This document shows positions 13,201 through 25,107 of a stretch of 48,896 nt of DNA, in pieces; within the stretch, counting starts at the first letter, position 1, and each line of letters begins with the position of its first letter. The stretch lies in contig JABVXU010000409.1 in the NCBI GenBank assembly GCA_013365365.1, positions 1 through 48,896 of the forward strand, given 5' to 3'. Source of the stretch: Cruorifilaria tuberocauda (lineage: Eukaryota; Nematoda; Chromadorea; Rhabditida; Onchocercidae). The notes below the pieces were generated by a model that was not told the DNA's origin, did not search any database, and saw only the letters and a program-made list of their open reading frames with translations. The translations under genes and the position numbers were made by a program.

Positions 13201-13929
13201 AAATTACCGTCCCAACATTTGGCACATCCCAATGTAATTAATTTTACATGCTTTTGTTTCTTTCTTTTTGACTATTTTTTATACCAGTTATTTATATATA
13301 GAATTATAATAAAGAAAATCAGTTAAAGGCACATATGAGTGTAAAACGTGACACTCGATCGTAATATATTTTATTCATCAAAATTTATATAGGAAGAAAT
13401 TTTTAATTTATCAATTTTCAATAGTAATGATGAATTTTAGCAGCGTATCAGACTTCGTACATGAGATGTGTAAGTGGTCCCGGTAGTATTGTTGTTGGAT
13501 GTAGTGGAAGCGCTTCAGCGCAACCTTCTTTCGCAAATATCAGTGTACAAAGTGCTCAAAATAATTTTTCTGCAACAGTGGCTCGACAGCAACAAATGTT
13601 GAAGCAGCAGGTAAAAGATTTCATTAGATTGCATATCTGCAATTCTCTACGGCACATTTTAGATTTTTTAAAGGAAAAGAAATATCGATTGCTTCACACA
13701 AGCGGTCCACTACAGTTTTTCATATCACCTTGCTGTGATATTTTCCATTTTTTCATGAATATAAAGATTACGTTTCAGCCAAAAACGTCATAACATTTTC
13801 ATGTACAAAACAGTGGCCTAGCAGATTATCATTTGTTAAAATCATTTGTGCGAGACAACTTTTGTCTGCGATATTTTCATCCAATACTGTTCGGTTCAGG
13901 AGTTTGGTTTGCATTCAACTTTCAACTAG
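4266..13929 (+). CDS. large glutamine-rich, low-complexity protein, probably nuclear coregulator-like
   Basis: I do not recognise the family. About 1,389 residues from 23 exons: 4266-4557, 4801-5076, 5470-5647, 5797-6024, 6325-6449, 6595-6752, 7000-7113, 7312-7485, 7867-8082, 8399-8518, 8690-8755, 8941-9049, 9343-9473, 9585-9867, 10048-10683, 11015-11101, 11342-11470, 11673-11759, 12047-12217, 12459-about 12607, 12993-13233, 13441-13610, 13900-13929. Every join keeps frame; the end of the twentieth exon and the tiny last exon (EFGLHSTFN, stop 13927-13929) are least certain. Residues about 160-190 hold an Arg-rich, possibly helical block (IRRRCRFLLP...HKLLRIAL); an LVNLL motif of LxxLL type lies at about 320-324; a basic KKRKRPTKK stretch at about 532-540 resembles a nuclear localisation signal and is followed by Ala and Gln runs. 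Much of the rest is Q/P/S/M-rich with polyQ in mixed CAG/CAA codons. Composition suggests a transcription coactivator, but no catalytic or DNA-binding domain is visible. Start chosen because an in-frame stop lies upstream (3898) and no earlier ATG exists. Confidence 0.78.
4596..4614. repeat. AT dinucleotide microsatellite
   Basis: A run of about nine AT units lies in the first intron of the Q-rich gene. It is simple-sequence DNA with no visible role and probably length-variable. Confidence 0.8.
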
Positions 13930-16802
13930 GTCTGATTTCCTACTTCCATTTCTTTTCTAATTTTATTCTCTGTTGTTTTTGTTTCTTTTAAACCGGTGTA
14001 GTACAGGATTTAAAAGCTATACAATTAATTTCCTACAATTCAAGATAAAATAACTTCACTAAACTTTTATGTCACTTGCAGTTCCTTTTAATTATAGCTT
14101 GATTTTGGGTACTGATTTTGAACATTTGTTTTTCTCATGGTTAGACGACAAATATTTTAAACATAAATCATAGTAAATATAGCGATGCAAAGTTTTATTT
14201 AGAGTAAATGCCTCTTTCTTTGAGCTCGAAAATCTCCACCGTTCACGTAATTCAGTGCCATTTCTCATCTAAATATTTATGCCTTAGTGAAGTCTCCAAT
14301 ATTTTATCCTTGTCGTTTCTGCATTACAATATATATTGTGAAACTTGTTTTCTCGTGTCATCGTACTTTTCTTCCATTTCCGAATGTCATTTAGCACATG
14401 CTTGGTGTGCGAAATATAAAGATTTAGGGTATAACTATGTAGATATATCAAAACTCTACGAAAATTAGCTTCAGCGTATGCAGAAAACAATTATCTCACC
14501 TTTTGAGGAAATTAATTTGTACGAAGCATTTCGTCTTCGTGCTTAGTTTTGTCCCTGCGATCTCGTCGTTTTGCGTAGTCATAAAATAAATTTCTTTTGT
14601 CATTATTTCTCTTATTCTTTTACCTACTTTGTATATTAAAACATGCAATTTTCCAACACTGATAATTTGTAGTATGTTTGTAGTATAATTTGTAGTATGT
14701 TCTGTCTTAGTTTTCATTGCACTTCGTTCCATCTCTTGAATTAAGTGGATTAATTTTAATTTGAAATTTAAATCAACCTTGTGACAATGTGTCTCAATGT
14801 TTTGTGGTTTATTCAGTATATATGCTTCTCTGCTGGGATATCTTCCACAACAGAATAATTTCCTCTCGCGTTTCTTCTCTCTCACAATTTTCCTAAGTCT
14901 TTGCAATTTTTACTCTAAAAACCCATTTCGTTTGCTAGTGTTCGGTATATTGATAACGTGTGTTGTGTGCACTGTCCTTTTTTTTAATATTATATGCACA
15001 CATAAGGAAAACGTAAAATGTCTTTCGATAATAATGTTATTTGTTTTCCTGAAATGTTTTTTGTTTAATCAAAATAATTTGATAAATTACGCAAACGCCT
15101 TTTGATTAGCGGTGTTTTTAGAGTAGGCACGCAGTAGGTGTTGGCGAATTAATTTATTTTTCTAGCAGTCTTTTTTATTCAAAGTACGAAATGTAATTAT
15201 ACATTGTACATTCATTTCAGAGGGTCTTATAATATGAGTAACATGATTTGAAGGTGGCGCAATACTAGTTGCTCACTGAACTATATTTTACTGATATCAA
15301 TTTACTTGAAAAATAACGCCCGGACATCATCGGGCAGGGAATAAATTATTAATAAAAAGATACCGATTTCTGTTTTATTGCTTTTGTTTCTCACAAAGTT
15401 CTGAATTAAAATATGAAATACATATTTATTTTAAAATTTAAACGTGGAGGCTTGGAGGTTTGGACTGGGCATGCAGGTGAGTTGAAGCACCGCTTCTGAA
15501 TGGTTGAATTAATTAATGAGATTTTGAAGAAGGCTTCGCACCGAATTGCTGCAGATTTGCTGTTCCACTCCAGTTTTTCATTATTCCATATTACTTGCAT
15601 AAATTATTTTGACTTTTGAAAACTGTTTTATTTTTTCATTTGAATATATGTACACAGGACGCGACATGTTTTGTTTCAATGTGTATGTATGATGTAAAAA
15701 TAAATCTGTACTAGTACATTTCTCTGTTGTTCATGCCAATTTCGACATGTAAGAGGTTGCGCAATCAACTGAAAATCGTGAGGTCATCCTCCTAAAACAA
15801 AAGAACCAAGTGATGCCTTGGTTCAAAACTGGGACTTCGTTTGGGGTTTGAAACATTAAGATATATAGTAGTTTTGATAATTCTAGTCTGAATTGATAGA
15901 GTAAACTTCGGAAAGGTAGACAATTACCCTTAACAATGAAGAAAGTGAGCTTATGGCACCCCACTGTAAAGAAAAAGATGGAACTTTATTATGCGATCAG
16001 TAGAAGCCTAAGTGAACATTAATTCATAAATTGATTTAAGCTAATTTCAGTAGGAATGTCATGACTGGGACTCAAAGCATATTGAAATATAATTATGAAG
16101 AAAGCTCCGGCTCACCGGTTAGTGATTAAAGATCTTTACATTAAGATACCAAGCAAAATATATAGAATCTTAGTGATATAATTAAGCAAACGAAAAGTAA
16201 TATACATGAATGTACACATCACGCGTATTAATGGTTCAAAGAAGGATACAAGTAAAGTTTCATCTTTCATTCCATAAAGACGCATCTTCTGATTTTCATC
16301 CTATATTTTCAGTATAAATCTACATATATGTAAGAAAATACTGTTAAATGAAGACTAAGGTAGATTGCTGCAAATAAGTCTCAAAAATTGTTGCTGATGT
16401 TTTTTATTACGTTTAGGTCTGCTAGCCTTCTGGTAAGGATGGATAACAAAGCATAATTGGCAATATTACTAATTTTAGATGAGCCGACCACAGCATATTT
16501 AAATTCTGTGTTATCGTTCTACCAGTTTAGCGCTTCTTCGACTAAATTAAATTCCGGAGGGTTTTTTATGATCAAAAAAACAGTTTCCAACTAAAAAAGT
16601 TGTTAATATCACTTCCCCAAAATTTTCGCTCGAAATTGTTGTTAAAAATTATATAACTGTGCTACGACAGAAATAATACTAATTTGGTACAGCATTATAA
16701 AACAAAGTTCATTCAGATTGTCGAAATAGGAACTGTTGCCAAAACAATCTACTTATTCACAAATATCAATACTAATAAAAAATTGAACTATTATATATGT
16801 TA
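13930..16802. other. intergenic region between convergent genes
   Basis: This AT-rich stretch separates the ends of the Q-rich gene (plus) and TMEM106 (minus). I see no recognisable exon. It contains a short direct repeat near 14662-14701 and two small inverted repeats (15318-15335 and 15803-15824). A minus frame of about 136 residues at 14496-14906 lacks an ATG at its start and any familiar domain; I treat it as chance. Confidence 0.6.
14662..14701. repeat. short tandem duplication (two 17-base copies, 23 bases apart)
   Basis: The sequence ATAATTTGTAGTATGTT occurs at 14662-14678 and again at 14685-14701, the copies starting 23 bases apart. It looks like local slippage or duplication in non-coding DNA. 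Confidence 0.75.
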
Positions 16803-18405
16803 CTAGTCAGTAGCCGTACAATTGCCAGACGGTACACAACACACTTGCTGTACAACAGACAGAGTTGCTTGTTCACGATGATTTAAATATTCCAGTGTGA
16901 CTGATATATCAAACTGCATATTAACATAGAGTGAAGTTAACCGTGAAAATGGCGCTTGACAATATTCCCTGTAAAAAAACTGTTCAAATGATTTCTACAC
17001 AGACTGGTGCATTTGCAAATGAAAATACTTGATACCAATGATGAATCTTTTAGAGAAAAAGACTTACGCAACACCACCTTTCAATGTTACTGTATTATTA
17101 AACAATAAAGTCTGATCTCGACTGGTTCTTGGTCTAACATACACAATAGTGGTGTTGCCACCAACACCAATGACATCCGTTGACCAAGGTTGAAACTTCG
17201 ATAAGATTATGGCCGATGAATTCAGCACTTTTACGGAATAATAATTTGCATTGGATATATTGAATTCGTTCTATAAAAAATTTTTTAGAGATATAAAAAT
17301 TTTAAGAGCGCAACGGATATTTATATGCAGATCTGTTTGAGATCCTCTTGAAATGATGAAATTCTTCAAAAAAAAAAGAAGAAACGAATAATTTACAATA
17401 ATTCAAAGCGCTCATCTTCGAAAAAGGTTTGCAACTACTGCTTTGCAAAAAGTATCCTTGATATATAACACGATTCAGTCACATTATCACAATTATGATC
17501 AACATTATGTAGACTGACAAACGGTATTAACGTAGATGGATCATTTTTACGATACTGAACTGTGGAAGCGAACAGAAATGCAGTTATAAGATATCCAACT
17601 ATTAAAAAAGTAAGTTTAAATATTACCATAAAATGAATACTGATATGACTTTCGTCATGATGAAAAACTGTTATGATTTCAATTGGTGGTCTTATGCTAC
17701 TCAGATAAATCGCGCGCGGCACCAATAAGAAAATTACAATACCTGCCAATGAGAGACAGCCAAGAATAACGGAGAAAACATAAAGCCAACTGTAACGTAG
17801 TATATGAAAGGCGATATTCAAATGACGAAATGAAATTGGAAATTGAATTATTTTCGTGCTAACATTTTTAATGAATCTTCTTTCCTCCAACCAAAATTAG
17901 AGCTGATGACTAAATAATAAATAAATTGAAACACACGTCCTACAGTAAAAACATCTATTATAATAAATAGACGAAAATATCAATAAATAAATGAAAACAA
18001 ACGTTCTTTTCGGTTTCAAACGATCGTCATTAACCGGAATTAGAGCTACCAACGTTTCCTCTAACTCTGAAAGAATTTTCATACTTCATTCAAAATTAAA
18101 TATCTATTTGTTTAGCAATAAACAACTTCACTAAACATTTTATTTTAAGTGAAAGATAAACGAATAAAGCAGTAAGCTAAACTTTTACCTTTCGGGATTC
18201 GTCCAGAGCCCTTACAACTTGGACAAGGCACTGAACCTCCCATCAGTTCAGTGTAGCCCATCGAGTTGGCCCTTGATGGACAGCCACATTCGTTTGTAAG
18301 ATTCACTGTGGACCCAAAAGATGGACGACGATCACTAGTAGAAGTAATAACACGATGACGCACCTTATCTACCAAATTTTTGGTACTTTCGACAATTGAG
18401 TACAT
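16803..18405 (-). CDS. TMEM106: TMEM106-family type II membrane protein
   Basis: Homologue of the late endosome/lysosome glycoproteins TMEM106A/B/C. Five exons, in coding order: 18405-18189, 18066-18003, 17789-17627, 17270-17068, 16968-16803, giving 270 residues (human TMEM106B has 274). The cytosolic part holds CPSCKGSGRIPK (about 62-73), matching the family's CPTCxGTGRIPR knuckle, then a LVALIPVNDDRLKPKRT block aligning with the human segment. One membrane span follows (about 95-117, ending FLLVPRA). The lumenal domain contains NISNANYYSVKV and several N-x-S/T sites, then a Cys pair near the end (EYC... VCC/NC) like the family's disulfide. Start is the first ATG, 22 bases after a CTCTTAG acceptor (18428-18430), possibly a spliced-leader site. 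The lumenal segment matching the human fibril-forming core is conserved only around NYYSV. Function beyond the family role is inference. Confidence 0.95.
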
Positions 18406-19661
18406 GATTTGCGCTTCACCGTGCAAACTAAGAGCACTTCAGCATATAGAAGTGAAAGAAATCTGTTTTTGCAAAGCAATATTTCCTATTTCGTTGTAAA
18501 TAGATAAAACTTTTGCAGGAATCAAATGTTTCTGAAACTAAATTATATCAAAAAACGAAGCGACATGCAATATGCAGTACTTTGAAGGATTCTGTATCTC
18601 ACTGTAACAGCTAAGGAAAGGTAGATTACACGAAGCAAAGCGTGTTCCAAATATCTAATATTCAAGAACTCTAATACACAAACTACACAGCATATGTTTT
18701 ACTGAATACAAAATAAATTATTGTAGGATGAGTGAAATCATAACTTTGCATCATTAATTGCTCATCCCAGCTGAAGCTGACCGAATTAACGGAAATGAAT
18801 GATAGAAGTTTCACGAAAAAAACAAGCAATTTAAAAGAACATTTCATCAAAACATCTTACTGGTAATAGAACCAAACCAAAAAAAGATGGTACAAATAAT
18901 ATAACAACATATGATTCCTGGAGAGAATCCAATTTTCTGTTTATGCAGACTGTAAAATGCATGGCTTAAAAAATTGTCATCCAGGCAAATCTGAAAACCA
19001 TGCTGAACCATGTTTTTTGAAATAAGATCTATAGAAACAGTTTCCTTCACGTAATTTAAATTTCTCGGAAAATATTAAGTGTTGAGTTCATAAAATATTT
19101 AGAAACAACAAACAATCTATACATACCCGAATATTTACCGGATAATTACATTAGAATAGCTTATCAGGAACTAAATCCATATAACAGTGGTTTTAGAAAC
19201 AAGGAAAATTTTTTGTTAAAAAAATTTTTTCTTTTTTCTTAAGATTCATTTCAAATTGCAAATTATAAACAAATGCACTCGCACCCATATTATCAGTATA
19301 GGTAATAATTTGCCAATAATAGATGTCCTTTGCTGATCCTAAAAAATGACTACTTCTCTCCTATGGAATGTTCCATCTAAAAATAAGACATATAACATGA
19401 AAATCACTTTAAAAAATTTACAGATGATTTAGAAGCTATGTAACGAACACAAATAAAAACAATGTTTCTATGCTACGGATATCATTTCACCAATAACTTT
19501 ACTAGTACTTTTAATGAATTGGTGTTGATATTAAAATATTGTTAACAACAATTGCATGAAAGTTAAAGATGAAAATTTCCGATGTCCCGATCAGCGATAA
19601 AATATGTGCATTACATAAGACTTCATACGTGATCATGCTGATATATCAAGAAGTCAGCATT
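18406..19661. other. spacer between EXOC8 and TMEM106 (same strand)
   Basis: About 1.26 kb of AT-rich DNA lie between the EXOC8 stop and the TMEM106 start, both on the minus strand. No convincing exon is visible; a minus frame at 18847-19050 resembles a membrane segment but lacks flanking coding context. The spacing neither proves nor excludes polycistronic transcription. Confidence 0.5.
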
Positions 19662-22600
19662 TTAAACATGCGCCACGTCTTCGTCACTATAAGCTGTTTG
19701 AAAATTTCCTCGATACCGTAACAAATTTTCGAATTTTGTTTCCAAAAGTTCGGATAATATTCCTGGTGCTGATTCATCATAAACCGCATCACAGACAGGT
19801 AATAGCTGCAAAATCATTATTTAAATAACAGTAATGAGTGATTTACTTTGAAAAACAATGATATGTTCTTTTTGTTAAATGTCAGGAAAAATGAGGCATT
19901 TTAATCTGTTTTTTTGGTTTCCACATTTTAGATCAAACAATATCTAATAATTGACACACGTCGCTCAAATGGAAGAAGTCTTTCAAAGAAAATTTCAAAT
20001 ATGAACGCACGAGAAATCATGATTCTAGAAACAATTTTTACAAAACAAAAACAGAACGTTCTCATGTTCTCGATAATTAGAAAATATTTGTTTGAACTTG
20101 AAATAGTATACTAAAAGAATATAATTTAAGAAAGAAATTAAAAGTATCACTGACCTGAGAAACGACGAATATTGATGTATACTGTTGCAAAGACGACTGC
20201 GGCGCATTGTTCAAATGATTCAAATATTCACTCCAAAGTTTCACCATGAATGAATCCGTAAGGAGACGTAAATGTGAAGATCTAAAGAAATATTATATTT
20301 CACTTCCCTACGAAACTTACAATACATCTTCCAACAACAGCACAAATGGCACATATAAAAAAGAGATTTCGACAATTATCTGATTAGCAATAAAAAATAG
20401 AACAAATCTTGACAAATACTTTGAAATTATGCCATTTTGATAGAATAACCTTAGCATTGCAAGGTCGCGAGCCAACACATAAGCAACTCGGGAAAAGTGA
20501 CAAGCATTTTGGGTAATGTTGATGGAAGAACGCTGTGTGGTAGACAATGCCCAATCGACAGCGAGTCCCATATCAGACATTTCCTCTATAAAACGATTCA
20601 CATTCGATTCATTTTCCATATTATATGCTCTCCAACGCTCTTCCTGAAAAAGCTTATTATAGCAGCCTAAGAAATAGCATAATACACTGCCAACTTATAT
20701 GAATGAAGAAAAAATTTAATTCATCGATTGAAAAATGGATCATTTCGTTTACTTATCTAAATCAAAAAAAGAAATAATACTGAAAAAATTAACAGCCTTA
20801 AAATTAAAAAGTCAATTAGTATTTGAAAAGGACTAACACCGATGATGTCCTTTTAAATTCTCTTAACGGTCACCAATCCTATCCATTGGAGAATGTTGAA
20901 TCGCACTTCAGAAAGCTATGAAGTGGAATGTATGAGACGAATGTAAATGCAAAAAAATCTCATAAGATCGTTCTGGAACTTACCGAAACTCGAAGACGAA
21001 CTGACTCGATTACGTTGGTAAAATTTGTTTCAATTGCAGTTTTAAGTGATGGTGCAAGCAGACGATGCACTTCGAAAGATAAATCAACACCAACTGAAAT
21101 TAAGCTATTGCAGTGTGTCATCAATATTCTCCAGGTATGAGCAACCACTGCCATTGTTGGTGCTACCTAAAAAAAGTGAACTTTGCATTTCTCTTATCTT
21201 AGTTAAATTGAAATCTAAACTTCAAATGCATATAAACTGAAAATAAAATAAGAATTGTTTTTAAAACAAATCCTACTTAGAACTCAAACTCTCTTCAGAT
21301 GGACTAATATGACATGTTTAAATGCTGACTGTGTACCTCAATTACATGTCTTCGTATTAAAGAGAGCATAACACTCAATTCTCCAGAACACCAATGCAAT
21401 ATGAGAGAAAAATGTTCAGGTTGCATCAAAAATTCCTCAACAACGTCTGATATAACATCCAGGAAGTGTTGCGATAACTGCCGTACATATGACAATGGTT
21501 CTTCGCTCATTGTCAATTCTCGAGTAGTTGCTCGCAACTGAAAATGAATTTAAAAGGAAAATATATAAAGAAATATCACCTGTGGTTAGTTGAATCAATT
21601 TGATCCATTATAATATTTAAATGATTTCAAAAAACTTCATAATTCCGATCTTCATTAAAAGAGCAGTAAATGTCCTTCTTATCTCAAACTGAAGCTTCAA
21701 TTATTTTTCATTTTCATGATGATTCATGAGCTGAGAGAAAAACATACATGTTCACTGAGAGGTGAAGTGCAGAAATTCAAAAAACTGCAGCAATGAATAA
21801 CACCTTATCCTATAATAATGATGAAACAACTATCCACTTTCAGAATCCTTGTCTCACCGTAAATTCTTACCAAACTAAATCACTAATCGCAATTATAAAA
21901 TCGGAGAAAATACGGAAGAAGCCATAGAACAAACTACATAAACAACTTTATTTTATAGGTTTCCTCATCTTTAAATGATCTGATAACGTCATTTTTCAAT
22001 CGAGAACACATTTTGATTTCAAGTATCCATTTTTCTCTTCAGCTCATAACACAAAAATGAAAAACATAAACAAATAACCAACCACAATGCTTCTTTTCCT
22101 CAAATAAAGATCAACTGCTTGTGACGCTCGGCCAAGAATCGTCAGAAGATTGATTGCTTTCTTAACGGCTCTAGGACCACCATGTAAAGCACCTGGACGA
22201 CGAACCTGAATTAATGAGACATAAAATACGGGGATGAAACGGACTTCTCGACATATAAAATTTTAAAAATCTGTTCTCACTGACCAAAAACTTCCTTATT
22301 CTAATAAAATCATCTTGCCTCTTCACTAAGTAATTGCACAATTTGGGTTTCACGAAGTGCCAGCTGAGCATCGATTCCTCCTTCTCGTGTATTACAACTT
22401 TTCCATTCCATTATCAACTCCACCTAAACCACAAATTCAATTTTGAAAGTCCAGATTTAGCTCCTAAAGTATAGGTTTAATTTGCTTCAATCTTTTAGTT
22501 TCGAATAGTTCTCTATATACCTCTCAACAAATTTCACACTTATTCCATAAGCTTCTAAGACTTAAACGATTTGTAATATGTTTCTTATGAACTGAACTTC

Positions 22601-24626
22601 GGAGGAATACCGCATGTTCCATGTCTCGATGAGCGATACAGTCGTCTAATTCCGCTGGTAATTCACTGAGCCATGCACTTTCATCAGGTGATTTGGTAGT
22701 AGCCGATTCCGCAACCGGTATAAGTTGGCTAACTACTTCCATCTTAGCTGACAAGTCTTGTTGACGTTTTCCACGGATTGTTGCTTGACGTACCAACGAT
22801 CCCTCATGAAGTAGCTCTCTTTTGGCATTTTCGATGCAATCCAACCATTCTTTTTTCATCCGGACACTTTCAGCAAGAAAAACCCTGTTTAGGGAAATTT
22901 CTTCAAAATTTAATTTTTTTTCTACAGATTGTGCTTGTTGCCTCTGAGATGGCAAGTAGTGAAAGACAAGAAGCGTTATCACATTCAATTGAGTTTACTG
23001 CCTGTTTCACCTGTATTTTTTCTTAATGTCGCCATGTATTTGAATGGTATTTTAGAGAATAGCTCAATATTGACAGAATACCTTTGTCCTGGAAAAATTA
23101 ACAGTTTAAACATGTTGGTCGCAGTTTCGCCATTTTCTCTATCCTTGATATTAACAGCTGCTATATTATTTAGCGGATGTGAAGATTCCAACTGAAAACG
23201 ATACTTCCCTAAAAATAATTTTTTTATGGACGAAAATATAAATTTGTAATTTCTCTTAACGAGATTTCACAGACTAAATCGGTGTGAAAAATTATAATTT
23301 TCAGTTTATAACCTGAAGATGGTTGTCCAATGAGTAGTCGATCTGATAACAAGATAAGCATAACATTGTGTTGAGGTCTCATGCTATCGCTATCCAACTG
23401 AATTACTTCGCTATGCATGATTACTCTATCACAATTCGGTAAATTATTTAACAGAGCCTGTAAACTTTATTGACAAGTAGGTTATATTACGCAATTCAGG
23501 AAATTTGGAAAGTACTGCCTAATATACTGAAGACCTACAGCAATACCGTCCATTTTCTGCATCAATACATTCATTGGATTGACGTTGAATGAAGAAGTGT
23601 GAAGACTAGCAGTTCCAATAGAAGAACGATCTTCTCCAGTTATCTGCATAAGTGTTTCAATAAGCATTCGCTGATCTGACAACAGTGATGAAAGTTCATA
23701 TATTTCCCGTTCTAGATCTGAAAAAATCGCAACTTTTAGAGATATCAAACAGGAGGAAGCTAATTTGAATAAAAATATAACTGAACTTCCTGGATTTGCA
23801 CTTGCATTTGGTCAATGTGAATTGTATTTGCATACAATATCAAAATTTTAACTAGAATGTGCATAAAGTAAAATAACTTTAAAATGACAAAACAGGTTAA
23901 AATCATTATTAAGCTAACGAAATCAAAACTGCTCAAATGATTATATGACCATATAAGTGATACGGTAACAGATGAAAAAAGACTACCATGTACCTAAGTG
24001 CTTTTTACACTTATCATAAAAACTTCTGCACGTGAATTCTTTCTGATCTTTTTAAAACGATCTTACATGAATAGAACGGAATGTTAATAAAATTAGTCGA
24101 TGGTGAAATGTTCAATATATATTTAAATCATGAAGAAACGTAACGTGAAACTTCTTTAGCGGTATCGATGAACTTTTTATAATTCAAAAAGACACTCTTT
24201 TTCATTAATTCAGATGATTGTGCATTGACAGCATTTAATCTCGTGCGAAATGCTTGCAAATGCCGTGTTTCATCGCCACTTTTCATCTCTTTCAATTGAT
24301 CCCGCACATCTAAAACGATTAAAATCCCTTTTCTTCATTTCTGCAAATGAGTCAGACTTCCTAGGAATTTTGTGAAACGTTTTTATAATTCATATTAAAC
24401 TGATATTTAGTTTTAGAAGTTAGATAAATAAATTGTAGCTTAGAGAGATGAAGTAATCAACCTTAATACATCTGTAGCAAAACTTTACAATATAATTTAA
24501 CAAGTTTCAAGTGTCAAATAAATCAAAAAATTTCAAGTAAAAGTGCCAACAAGATACTGCGTCGAAATTCTCTTCGCCGAACTGATCATCTACCACCGCA
24601 TTTTCCATAACATTTGAAGATGTCAT
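19662..24626 (-). CDS. EXOC8: exocyst complex component 8 (Exo84)
   Basis: Subunit of the octameric exocyst that tethers secretory vesicles to the plasma membrane; in mammals its PH region binds Ral GTPases. Thirteen exons, in coding order: 24626-24551, 24309-24145, 23717-23539, 23457-23313, 23208-23082, 22884-22611, 22423-22319, 22205-22083, 21537-21337, 21166-20984, 20643-20450, 20281-20155, 19805-19662, total 680 residues (human 725). The N-terminal helix reads FDAVSYVRDQLKEM... NYKKFIDTAKEVSHLE; the PH domain follows at about 145-255 (LLSDRLLIGQPSSG, NIAAVNIKD, FKLLIFPGQR, ESVRMKKEWLDCIENAK); the Exo84 C-terminal helical domain begins at WLSELPAELDDCIAHRDME (about 302) and includes GALHGGPRAVKKA. 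The start is the first ATG, six bases after a CCCTTCAG acceptor (24633-24635), a likely trans-splice site. The intron at 22206-22318 has a GC donor. The human Ala/Gly-rich linker before the PH domain is missing. Confidence 0.96.
22206..22318 (-). other. EXOC8 GC-AG intron
   Basis: The preceding exon ends SEE at GAAGAG and the intron begins GCAAGA; the next exon opens VRRPGALHGG after ATTCAG. Using GC keeps phase 0 and the family alignment, whereas reading on gives a stop after two codons. Confidence 0.85.
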
Positions 24627-25107
24627 TGAAAACTGAAGGGAATACTTTGAAGTGAATTATATAATCCATTCTTGAAACTCCAAATAATGGAGAGGTGAAG
24701 GTAAACTGTATGGCTACAGGTGAATCATAGTGATCAACTACAATAAAGGTTGTAGTGACAAGCGTCCGTCCTACGCCAAATATCCACGAATCCCATCTAA
24801 CCCATTCGGTCATCCACCTTCCCTCCCTGCTTTCGGCCACAACGAGATCACGCGAGCATCACTTTGCTACAACAACCGAAACAGTTCTTTGAATACTTAT
24901 TTGAGGCTCAGTGATGTTGAGTGTATGCTACTCTTCGATTTAAGGATTATCATCGAGGGGACCGAACATTAAAGGATAGCCATTTGATTGATCGATCGAC
25001 TGATTAATTTTTCACTGTCTTGGAGTATTTCTTATTGGTTTGGAAGGATTCTGTTGCGATTAGGAGGTTTCTGGACAAGTACTTTTTTTAAATTAACATT
25101 TGCAGCG
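24627..25107. promoter_or_regulatory. shared divergent promoter region of EXOC8 and FEN1
   Basis: The two start codons face away from each other and are only 481 bases apart, so both genes must be driven from this short segment or from within each other. I see no clear TATA box or named factor site. Both sides end in splice acceptors close to the start codons. Confidence 0.55.
25101..25107 (+). promoter_or_regulatory. probable spliced-leader acceptor before FEN1
   Basis: The FEN1 ATG is only two bases after an AG in ACATTTGCAG, a good nematode acceptor, with no upstream exon in frame that adds family sequence. This fits trans-splicing of a leader directly onto the start codon; the leader itself is not in the window. 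Confidence 0.5.

Noticed and set aside
14496..14906. 136-residue minus open frame as a gene
   Set aside because: It starts with TTG, is Lys/Ile-rich as AT-rich chance frames are, shows no domain and has no supporting splice context.
17435..17890. A 151-residue minus frame with membrane segments as a separate gene
   Set aside because: It is the third TMEM106 exon (17627-17789) with intron read-through on both sides; only the exon part aligns with the family.
24730..24972. Plus-strand frame upstream of FEN1 as an extra exon
   Set aside because: No family sequence precedes the FEN1 Met-Gly start in known proteins, and the N-terminal Gly is functionally required, so this is non-coding or promoter sequence.
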